Assembly (NCBI GenBank): GCA_023420795.1
Contig: JAEZVM010000092.1
Span: 1 to 5,276, forward strand
Direction of reading: 5' to 3'
DNA: 5,276 bases
Origin: Pseudomonadota bacterium
Lineage (GTDB): Bacteria; Pseudomonadota; Gammaproteobacteria; Burkholderiales; Burkholderiaceae_D
Under the pieces are notes generated by a model. That model did not search any database. It saw only the letters and a list, made by a program, of their open reading frames with translations, and was not told the DNA's origin. Below are positions 1-5,276 of this stretch, in pieces. The position numbers were made by a program, and so were the translations under genes. Within the stretch, counting starts at the first letter, position 1, and each line of letters begins with the position of its first letter.

Positions 1-429
1 GCCGATCCGCGCGCATTGCGGCTGGCATTGGATGCCGCAGAAGTGTACGAACGGCTCGGCTCGCCGGAAGGCGAGCTGGCGCTGGCAGAAGCGGTGGTGT
101 TTCTCGCCTGCGCGGCGAAATCGAATGCGGTATACAACGCCTATAATGCGGCGCGCGCTTTCGTCGCCAAGGACAAGTCACGCCCGGTTCCCGAGCATCT
201 GCGCAATGCGCCGACCAAGCTGATGAAGGAGCTTGGCTACGGCAAGCTGTATCGCTATGCGCATGACGAACCCGATGCCTATGCGGCCGGGGAAACCTAT
301 CTTCCCGATGGCATGGCGGAGCCGGCGTGGTATCAGCCTGTGCCGCGCGGACTGGAAGGGAAGATAGGGGAAAAGCTGGCGTACCTGAAATCGCTGGATC
401 GCGAAGCAAGGAAGAATTCGAAGAAGTAA
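1..429 (+). CDS. rarA: RarA (MgsA), replication-associated recombination ATPase, C-terminal part only
   Basis: The frame is open from the first base, so this is the last 142 residues of a gene that starts outside the window. RarA is a AAA+ ATPase related to clamp-loader and RuvB proteins that acts at stalled or gapped replication forks. The Walker motifs lie upstream of the window; what is visible is the C-terminal tetramerisation (MgsA_C) region. The recognition signatures are AVVFLACAAKSNAVYNAY (about residues 27-44 of the fragment), PEHLRNAPTKLMKELGYG, YRYAHDEPDAYAAGE and RGLEGKIGEKLAYL, which closely match my memory of the E. coli RarA C-terminus. The gene ends in TAA with a lysine-rich tail and looks intact. 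In E. coli and many proteobacteria it is followed directly by serS; here about 1.6 kb of other genes intervenes. Identification is firm; only the missing N-terminus is unknown. Confidence 0.95.
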   Translation, partial: ADPRALRLALDAAEVYERLGSPEGELALAEAVVFLACAAKSNAVYNAYNAARAFVAKDKSRPVPEHLRNAPTKLMKELGYGKLYRYAHDEPDAYAAGETYLPDGMAEPAWYQPVPRGLEGKIGEKLAYLKSLDREARKNSKK

Positions 430-435
430 AGGGCG

Positions 436-469
436 CTTCCCGGTGGAAGTTTTCTTACCGGCGATTTTT
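436..469 (+). terminator. Overlapping terminator-like hairpins after rarA
   Basis: Seven bases after the rarA stop, CTTCC (436-440) pairs with GGAAG (445-449) across the loop CGGT, followed by TTTTCTT. An alternative fold pairs CCGGT (440-444) with ACCGG (457-461) and leads into CGATTTTT. A third weak hairpin, AATCC (478-482) with GGATT (488-492), also ends in T residues just downstream. Each stem is only five base pairs, so each is weak alone, but three stems with T-runs in 60 bases make termination of rarA here plausible. This would leave the downstream genes dependent on their own promoters. Confidence 0.45.
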
Positions 470-497
470 CCGGCCTGAATCCGCGCTGGATTTTTGA

Positions 498-513
498 GGC
501 AATGGCGATTGCC
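498..513. repeat. Perfect short inverted repeat between a T-run and an A-run
   Basis: GGCAAT (498-503) and ATTGCC (508-513) are perfect inverted copies around the loop GGCG. TTTTT (491-495) lies upstream and AAAAAAA (514-520) downstream, so the stem could be prolonged by T-A pairs past a two-base bulge. Neither strand has a T-run on the 3' side of the stem, so it is not a normal intrinsic terminator. Function unknown; it may be a protein site or an RNA stem. Confidence 0.4.
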
Positions 514-540
514 AAAAAAACATGGCTGCGAATGCCACAT

Positions 541-584
541 AAAAAATTCATATTCTGTACATCTTAAATCTATCGATCTAGAAT
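541..584 (+). promoter_or_regulatory. Candidate sigma-70 promoter with UP-like element
   Basis: TGTACA (556-561, four of six matches to TTGACA) and TAGAAT (579-584, five of six to TATAAT) are separated by exactly 17 bases. The bases just upstream (541-555) are almost pure A/T, as in an UP element, in an otherwise GC-rich window. Transcription would begin near 590-592 and read into the leader ORF and the DUF1488-like gene. This is a pattern match only. Confidence 0.45.
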
Positions 585-598
585 CAATACCGTTGATT
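582..598. promoter_or_regulatory. Inverted repeat over the predicted transcription start; possible operator
   Basis: AATCAA (582-587) and TTGATT (593-598) are perfect inverted arms with a five-base centre (TACCG). The element overlaps the end of the -10 box and the expected start site, a usual place for a repressor to bind. No T-run follows that would favour a terminator. The binding protein is unknown. Confidence 0.35.
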
Positions 599-616
599 TG
601 TTATAAAAACTAGATC

Positions 617-688
617 ATGGGCGAGGATGAGAGGAGACTATCCACTGCCTGGATCGCGTCTGTTTTATCGAAACGGTACTGCACATGA
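617..688 (+). CDS. Possible 23-codon leader ORF, coupled to the next gene
   Basis: ATG at 617 opens a 23-residue frame (MGEDERRLSTAWIASVLSKR, then YCT) that ends in TGA at 686-688. Its stop overlaps the ATG of the DUF1488-like gene as ATGA, the arrangement typical of translational coupling. The DUF1488-like ATG has no Shine-Dalgarno sequence of its own, which fits coupling. Against it: the leader ATG also lacks a convincing ribosome site, and the purine-rich GAGAGGAGA (629-637) lies inside the ORF, too far from either start to serve it. The peptide has no recognisable family and could be chance. Confidence 0.3.
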   Translation: MGEDERRLSTAWIASVLSKRYCT

Positions 689-924
689 GTGACGCCAGCG
701 TAACGGAAGGTTTGTGGTTCTCGATCCACATCGAAGGTGAAGAGTTCATCGCGTTTGTCTCCGCGGAAGCTCTTCGGATTCACTTCAAGCCCATCAATGG
801 AGGGGAGCGCGGCCTTCTTCGCGCTTATCACCAAAATCAGGAAGTCATCGATTCGGTGGCGATGCAGAGATTCCTGGGCGGAGCGGCTCGTCCGATCAGG
901 CTGACGGCTTCTGATTTTGCCTAA
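685..924 (+). CDS. Small DUF1488-like protein
   Basis: This gene encodes 79 residues. The pattern resembles the DUF1488 family of small proteobacterial proteins of unknown function: a short beta-rich start (LWFSIHIEGEEFIAFVSAEAL, residues about 10-30), then a helix pair around residues 38-60 (GGERGLLRAYHQNQEVIDSV) and a closing beta strand ending in LTASDF. There is no signal peptide or membrane segment, so it should be cytoplasmic. The ATG at 685 is the only ordinary start codon in frame; the frame is open back to 631 but holds no ATG, GTG or TTG. The upstream bases lack a Shine-Dalgarno sequence, and the start overlaps the stop of the small leader ORF. The stop codon overlaps the stop of the convergent membrane-protein gene. 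Family assignment is from memory and moderate; the biochemical function is unknown. Confidence 0.65.
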   Translation: MSDASVTEGLWFSIHIEGEEFIAFVSAEALRIHFKPINGGERGLLRAYHQNQEVIDSVAMQRFLGGAARPIRLTASDFA

Positions 925-1472
925 CGTGAAGTGGGAACGGGAACAAGGAGCAGCAGCAGCTTCATCGTGTATATCACGACGAGCGTGCCCAGCAGATCGC
1001 CGAGCACCATCACGAAGAAAGCCGCTCCCACGGGATCGCCATGCAGCAGCAGCCAGAGATGGTGCACCGAAGGGCTGGCAATCGAATAGCCAACACTCAA
1101 GAGCAGAAGCCGCTTCGCATTCAGGTTGATGAGCGATGCCTGCAATCCATACAGGTGTTGCGCAAGCTTGTAGATCAGATAGGGCGCGGCTGCGGATGCA
1201 ATGCCGCCTGCGAACGATCGCAGCGGATCATCCGGAAAGAAATAGAAGACGCAGGTTATCCAGGATGCGATCAGGATGCCGATTGCTCCCGCGCCGCCGA
1301 ACAGCAGCGTGCATAGAAGGCGCATTCCCGCAGGCAGGTAAATCCAGTTGATTCCTCGCACCAGCTCGAAATCCGCGCTGTTGAACAGCCATTCGTTTGC
1401 AAGGAAAACAAGAAGAAAGAGAATGGCCGAACCTGCCACCATGGATGCGTTGAGTCGGAGTGAGGACAGCAT
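921..1472 (-). CDS. Multi-pass inner-membrane protein, distantly MASE1-like
   Basis: This gene encodes 183 mostly hydrophobic residues with about five or six membrane helices: roughly residues 11-30, 42-60, 61-79, 87-109, 121-143 and 147-178. Conserved-looking polar positions are NWIYLPAGMRLL (42-53) and GDLLGTLVV (158-166). These recall the W-P-G and GD..G positions of MASE1-type membrane sensor regions, but no signalling output domain follows; the protein ends just after the last helix at PVPTSR. The resemblance is weak, and it could equally be a separate uncharacterised family. The start used is the ATG at 1472; there is no clear ribosome site, and Met11 is an alternative. It diverges from the winged-helix gene and converges on the DUF1488-like gene with a four-base overlap. 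The long hydrophobic frame and sensible gene boundaries support a real gene; the function is unknown. Confidence 0.75.
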   Translation of the reverse strand: MLSSLRLNASMVAGSAILFLLVFLANEWLFNSADFELVRGINWIYLPAGMRLLCTLLFGGAGAIGILIASWITCVFYFFPDDPLRSFAGGIASAAAPYLIYKLAQHLYGLQASLINLNAKRLLLLSVGYSIASPSVHHLWLLLHGDPVGAAFFVMVLGDLLGTLVVIYTMKLLLLLVPVPTSR

Positions 1473-1495
1473 GGGTTCGGTTTCAGCGTAAAATT

Positions 1496-1524
1496 AATCT
1501 AGACTCTATAGCAATCCATGACGA
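1496..1524 (-). promoter_or_regulatory. Candidate promoter for the membrane-protein gene
   Basis: On the minus strand TCGTCA (1524-1519, four of six to consensus) and TAGATT (1501-1496, four of six) are 17 bases apart. Transcription would start near 1489, giving a leader of about 17 bases. The -35 box lies at the centre of the intergenic palindrome. Weak match; location is the main support. Confidence 0.3.
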
Positions 1525-1546
1525 TAGGATTGCTTGAGATATAGAG
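1504..1546. promoter_or_regulatory. Long interrupted palindrome between divergent genes; likely operator
   Basis: The left arm is CTCTATA (1504-1510) joined to GCAATCC (1511-1517). The right arm is GGATTGC (1527-1533), a six-base insertion TTGAGA, then TATAGAG (1540-1546). All 14 arm positions match perfectly, around a nine-base centre. The element fills the gap between the membrane-protein gene and the winged-helix gene and covers candidate promoters for both. Winged-helix MarR-type proteins usually bind such sites in their own divergent intergenic regions, so this is the obvious candidate operator for the neighbouring regulator; that link is inferred. Confidence 0.55.
1518..1545 (+). promoter_or_regulatory. 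Candidate promoter for the winged-helix gene
   Basis: ATGACG (1518-1523, four of six) and TATAGA (1540-1545, four of six) are 16 bases apart. Transcription would start near 1552 and give a leader of about 27 bases to the ATG at 1579. The -10 box coincides with the outer right arm of the palindrome, and the -35 box with its centre, so a protein bound there would block it. Confidence 0.3.
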
Positions 1547-1578
1547 CGAACAACGACATTAACACCGTTTTGCCCGAA

Positions 1579-1932
1579 ATGAAGAAAACGACGCGCCCGG
1601 CCGACATCTATATGCGGTTCCTGCAACTCGCGGAAGCGATACGCGGATTGCCTTCCTTGCCATCCCTCGACCCGCTCGAGGAACGGATTCTGGCACTGGT
1701 CGCGCGAGCCGGCCAGCAGAGGGAGCGGCTGTCGGTCAGGGACATGATGGCAAAGGAAGACCTCGGCTCGCCCGCGACGATTCATGGCCGGCTCAAGTCG
1801 ATGCGCGAAAAGGGCTGGATCATGCTGACCGATACGGAAGACGCACGGCGCAAGCAGATCGAACTGACGCAGGCAGCATTGCTTCATTTCGACAAGCTAT
1901 CCAAGTGCATGATGCAGGCGACGAAGAACTAA
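1579..1932 (+). CDS. MarR-like winged-helix DNA-binding protein
   Basis: From the ATG at 1579 this gene encodes 117 residues. An N-terminal helical part (residues 8-47, with LDPLEERILALVARAG) is followed by a helix-turn-helix: LSVRDMMAKEDLG (51-63), then the recognition-helix region SPATIHGRLKSMREKGWI (64-81). A charged wing follows (TDTEDARRKQIELT, about 84-97), then a C-terminal helix. This is the MarR-type order, but the protein is shorter than typical MarR proteins (about 140-150 residues), and a matching short family seems common in Burkholderiales. No ligand pocket can be inferred. The frame is open further upstream to TTG codons at 1534 and 1570, but the first lies inside the palindrome and neither has a ribosome site; the ATG at 1579 also lacks a clear one. 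It lies divergent to the membrane-protein gene, and likely controls that gene and itself. Confidence 0.8.
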   Translation: MKKTTRPADIYMRFLQLAEAIRGLPSLPSLDPLEERILALVARAGQQRERLSVRDMMAKEDLGSPATIHGRLKSMREKGWIMLTDTEDARRKQIELTQAALLHFDKLSKCMMQATKN

Positions 1933-1941
1933 GAGTCGTCG

Positions 1942-1956
1942 GTCGGCTTTGCCGGT
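1942..1956 (+). other. Small GC-rich hairpin after the winged-helix gene
   Basis: CGGC (1944-1947) pairs with GCCG (1951-1954) across TTT, extended by two G-U pairs at the base. It begins nine bases after the stop codon. No T-run follows, so it is at best a weak or factor-dependent terminator, or an mRNA 3' end stem. Confidence 0.25.
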
Positions 1957-1957
1957 A

Positions 1958-2006
1958 ATCAAGCAGGCAGGGATTATTCATGAATGGATATTGTCTGCCG
2001 CTTGAT
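1958..2006. repeat. 12-bp interrupted inverted repeat upstream of serS
   Basis: ATCAAGC (1958-1964), a single unpaired A (1965) and GGCAG (1966-1970) form the left arm. CTGCC (1995-1999) and GCTTGAT (2000-2006) form the right arm. All 12 paired positions match. The 24-base loop contains the perfect ten-base palindrome ATTCATGAAT (1976-1985). The right arm runs into the candidate extended -10 box of serS. It could be an operator, or an RNA stem in readthrough transcripts from upstream; no T-run makes it a terminator on either strand. Confidence 0.45.
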
Positions 2007-2011
2007 ACAAT
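2003..2011 (+). promoter_or_regulatory. serS: Candidate extended -10 promoter of serS
   Basis: TGA followed by TACAAT (2006-2011, five of six to TATAAT) matches the TGN extended -10 pattern, which can work without a good -35 box; none is visible at the right distance. The start point would be near 2018, leaving about 26 bases of leader before the serS ATG. The preceding TGA lies in the right arm of the inverted repeat. Confidence 0.45.
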
Positions 2012-2043
2012 CGCAGTTTCCGCATTAACTTCCCCGCACTTCC

Positions 2044-3333
<1,290 letters not shown>

Positions 3334-3339
<6 letters not shown>

Positions 3340-3389
3340 TCATGCGCCGGCCGGCCCGTCCTCACGCGAGGTAAGGTCAGGCCGGCGCA
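3334..3389. repeat. Palindrome over the serS stop and large GC-rich inverted repeat
   Basis: GCATGATCATGC (3334-3345) is a perfect 12-base palindrome spanning the serS stop codon. Overlapping its end, TGCGCCGGCC (3343-3352) and GGCCGGCGCA (3380-3389) are perfect ten-base inverted arms. Their 27-base loop holds a smaller stem, CCTC (3360-3363) with GAGG (3368-3371). The right arm lies within the last codons of the convergent gene. No T-run follows on either strand, so this is not a classical terminator; it may shield mRNA 3' ends or aid termination from both sides. Confidence 0.5.
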
Positions 3390-5275
3390 GTAGGTCCCTG
3401 GCGACGTTCGATGAACAGACTGTTGCCAGGGATTTTTTTCGACTGTCGTTTTGCCTCGGCCGCGGCGGCGGCTATCTGGTGGTGCGACAGGAACTGGCCC
3501 GGTTCCGCCCGGATCACACCCAGCGACAGGCTCATCAATGCGTGGAATACCTTCCGTCCGCGCCGGTCTTCGCTGATGTAGCCGCCGCGCTCGCGATCCT
3601 CGGCGTTGTAATGCGCGGGAATGGTGGCGGCGAAAGCGTTGAGCATCACATGGCAGCGCTCTTCCCAGTCTTCGCTCTGGAACAGGATGATGAAATCGTC
3701 GCCGCCGATATGGCCGATGAAGTCCCTGTCCGGATCGCATTGCGTCGCGAGAATCCTGCCGATGAGCTGGATCACGTCGTCTCCCTTGCGGTAGCCGTAC
3801 ACATCATTGAAGGGCTTGAAATGATCCAGATCCGCATAGCAGGCGACGAAGCGCGCGCCGTTTTCCAGCAGGCGGTCGATATGCTCGTTGATCGGCACGT
3901 TGCCCGGCAATAGCGTCAGCGGATTGGCATAGCGGGCGGCATTGATCTGCATCTGCGTGATTTCACGCATCAGATCATGGCCGGTGCCCATGCCCAGATA
4001 GCGGCCGCGGTCGGTGATGATGAAGCCGTTGGTCAGGTGGCGACGATCGGCATCGACAATGGTCCGACTCAGGTCCTGCAGGCTGGTGGACTTGTCCGCG
4101 ATGAGCGGAGCGGCGTCCATGAAGGTGGTGCAGGGCTTCTTGCCGTACAGGTCGCGGGAATACAGGCGCGCGAAGCAGCCGGTCAGGTCGCGCCGCGTGA
4201 TCAGACCCAGCGGCGTGCCGTTCTCGACCACGGGAATAACCTGCAGTTCCGGATCGTTGTTGAAGATGTCGCAGGCTTGCGAATTTGTCATGTCCGGCGT
4301 GGCAACCGGCACGATGCGCAGCAGCTTCAGCGTCGTGACGACGGTCTGCTCGAATGCGCTCTTGTGCGGATAGACCGCGACGCCATCCCGGTTCAGGCTC
4401 TTGGTGATGTCGGCCGGCAGCATGGTGGCGGGCGCTGCCTGCGGACGAGCAATATGGTAGCCCTGCCCGCAGGCGATGCCAAGATCGCGGATCAGCAACA
4501 ATTCGGTCTGGGTCTCGATGCCTTCGGCGATCACCACCGTGCCCGACTCCTCGGCGATTTCCTGGATCGAGCGCACGAACTGCAGCTTCACTGGATCATG
4601 GTTGATGCCCTGGACGAAATGCATGTCGATCTTCACATATTGCGGACGCATTTCCGACCACAGTCGCAGACTGGAAAAACCTTCGCCAAGATCGTCGATC
4701 GCGATCTGGAATCCCATGCCTCGGTAGTGCGTCACCGCTTCGCGCAGCAGTTCGTAATCATAGGTCGGCTGATTCTCCGTCAGTTCGATGATCACGCGCT
4801 CCGGGCTGATGCCGACTTCATGGATATAGCCGAGCGTTTCGCCGTGCCTTGCCTGCGGCTGCAGCAGCATTTCCGGACTCACGTTCAGGAATAATTTGCC
4901 GGGCAGCTTCAGTTCAGCAAAACGCTCCAGTACGACACGACGGCACATGTGCTCGACTTCCACGCTCAGGTTATTCGCGCGCGCCACCTTGAACAGGTTC
5001 ATCGGCGAATGCAGCGGACTGTCGGAAGGCCCTCGTATCAGCCCCTCGTAACCGACGATTTCGCCGCGCTGCATGTTGATAATCGGCTGAAACAGCGCGT
5101 TCAACTGGCGGCGGCTCAGGATTTCGTTCAAACGCGACAACAGCATGGCATCCCTGCTTTCCGGCTGTCTTGTTCGCCCTTCATCCCGGTCGGCATTGCT
5201 CGCGCCGAGGAGGCGGGCCATCGGATTCATTCCGAAATTGCCGGCAGCGCCGATATCAACTGCGATCGGATTCAT
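3377..5275 (-). CDS. EAL-CBS-GGDEF cyclic-di-GMP protein
   Basis: This gene encodes 632 residues with no signal peptide or membrane segment, so it is probably cytoplasmic. Order: linker (1-45), EAL phosphodiesterase domain (about 47-285), a pair of CBS sensory repeats (about 308-440) and a GGDEF domain (about 446-622). The EAL part keeps the residues expected for cyclic-di-GMP hydrolysis: Glu77 in EGLIR (Gly replaces the usual Ala), Asn131, Glu164, Asp194-Asp195 in DDLGEGFSSL, Lys215, Glu251 and Gln271. The GGDEF part has DLDHFKPFND (482-491) but GGDDF (524-528) instead of GGDEF/GGEEF, and no RxxD inhibitory site, since Pro sits where Arg should be. A phosphodiesterase with a regulatory or weak cyclase domain is the likely reading. 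The CBS pair suggests control by an adenine nucleotide, inferred from the family. The start is the ATG at 5275, one base from the window edge; Met16 is an alternative and the true start could lie beyond. Confidence 0.92.
   Translation of the reverse strand: MNPIAVDIGAAGNFGMNPMARLLGASNADRDEGRTRQPESRDAMLLSRLNEILSRRQLNALFQPIINMQRGEIVGYEGLIRGPSDSPLHSPMNLFKVARANNLSVEVEHMCRRVVLERFAELKLPGKLFLNVSPEMLLQPQARHGETLGYIHEVGISPERVIIELTENQPTYDYELLREAVTHYRGMGFQIAIDDLGEGFSSLRLWSEMRPQYVKIDMHFVQGINHDPVKLQFVRSIQEIAEESGTVVIAEGIETQTELLLIRDLGIACGQGYHIARPQAAPATMLPADITKSLNRDGVAVYPHKSAFEQTVVTTLKLLRIVPVATPDMTNSQACDIFNNDPELQVIPVVENGTPLGLITRRDLTGCFARLYSRDLYGKKPCTTFMDAAPLIADKSTSLQDLSRTIVDADRRHLTNGFIITDRGRYLGMGTGHDLMREITQMQINAARYANPLTLLPGNVPINEHIDRLLENGARFVACYADLDHFKPFNDVYGYRKGDDVIQLIGRILATQCDPDRDFIGHIGGDDFIILFQSEDWEERCHVMLNAFAATIPAHYNAEDRERGGYISEDRRGRKVFHALMSLSLGVIRAEPGQFLSHHQIAAAAAEAKRQSKKIPGNSLFIERRQGPTAPA
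3395..3439 (+). terminator. Strong intrinsic terminator for serS, inside the opposing gene
   Basis: TCCCTGGC (3395-3402) pairs perfectly with GCCAGGGA (3425-3432). It is prolonged inward by one G-U, one A-T and one C-G pair to 11 pairs. The loop contains its own GTTC/GAAC stem (3406-3409 with 3413-3416). Seven T residues follow at once (3433-3439). This is the best terminator in the window and is oriented to stop serS transcripts. It lies wholly inside the 3' coding region of the minus-strand cyclic-di-GMP gene, where it encodes part of the C-terminal stretch KKIPGNSLFIERRQGP. Confidence 0.8.
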
Positions 5276-5276
5276 G

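Noticed and set aside
502..567. 21-codon lysine-rich ORF starting inside the 498-513 hairpin
   Set aside because: The GAGG before it is only two bases from the ATG, the start is buried in a stem, and the frame ends in the candidate promoter.
895..918. Possible terminator ATCAG/CTGAT followed by TTT at the end of the DUF1488-like gene
   Set aside because: Only five pairs, an 11-base loop and a short T-run inside coding sequence; too weak to call.
1534..1578. N-terminal extension of the winged-helix protein from TTG 1534
   Set aside because: The extension would translate the right arm of the palindrome, has no ribosome site, and adds residues unlike the rest of the protein; ATG 1579 is simpler.
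685..1932. Toxin-antitoxin or defence system made of the small protein, membrane protein and regulator
   Set aside because: No toxin, nuclease or antitoxin motif; the genes are not in one operon and the orientations are mixed.
430..2043. Mobile-element origin of the inserted block
   Set aside because: I see no transposase, integrase, tRNA gene, terminal inverted repeats or target-site duplication at its ends.
3977..4894. 305-codon + strand frame opposite the EAL and CBS regions
   Set aside because: Antisense to clear EAL and CBS motifs; no family resemblance or start signal.

Overview
The window looks chromosomal and comes from a fairly GC-rich betaproteobacterium. The best fit is Burkholderiales, probably the Oxalobacteraceae side (Herbaspirillum, Herminiimonas, Noviherbaspirillum and relatives). 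This rests on the style of the RarA, SerRS and EAL-CBS-GGDEF proteins and on the rarA/serS neighbourhood. It is inferred from family memory, not from a search.

Layout. Positions 1-429 are the 3' end of rarA (replication-associated AAA+ ATPase), followed by overlapping terminator-like hairpins. Positions 430-2043 separate rarA from serS. In E. coli and many other proteobacteria the order is lolA-rarA-serS with nothing between the last two, so this stretch looks like an inserted block. It holds a small DUF1488-like protein on the + strand (685-924), a six-helix-type membrane protein on the - strand (921-1472) and a MarR-like winged-helix protein on the + strand (about 1579-1932). The first two genes converge and overlap by four bases. 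The last two diverge from an intergenic region built around a long interrupted palindrome. The complete serS follows at 2044-3339. A complete or nearly complete EAL-CBS-GGDEF cyclic-di-GMP protein fills 3377-5275 on the - strand, converging on serS.

Regulatory structure is the most interesting part of the window. A candidate promoter with an A/T-rich upstream tract precedes the DUF1488-like gene, and an inverted repeat covers its start point. A 23-codon leader ORF then ends in an ATGA overlap with the DUF1488-like start. The palindrome at 1504-1546 sits where the -35 boxes of two divergent candidate promoters coincide, a good arrangement for an autoregulatory winged-helix protein. A 12-bp interrupted inverted repeat ends inside an extended -10 promoter for serS. 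Downstream of serS, a very good intrinsic terminator (11-bp stem, seven T) lies inside the 3' coding end of the convergent cyclic-di-GMP gene, so that stretch appears to serve both as codons and as terminator.

RarA and SerRS are housekeeping proteins. The three-gene block has no recognisable metabolic or defence function. A speculative reading is a small self-regulated module in which the winged-helix protein controls its own gene and the membrane protein. The cyclic-di-GMP enzyme appears to be an independent transcription unit. I see no tRNA, rRNA, insertion sequence, CRISPR array or toxin-antitoxin pair.
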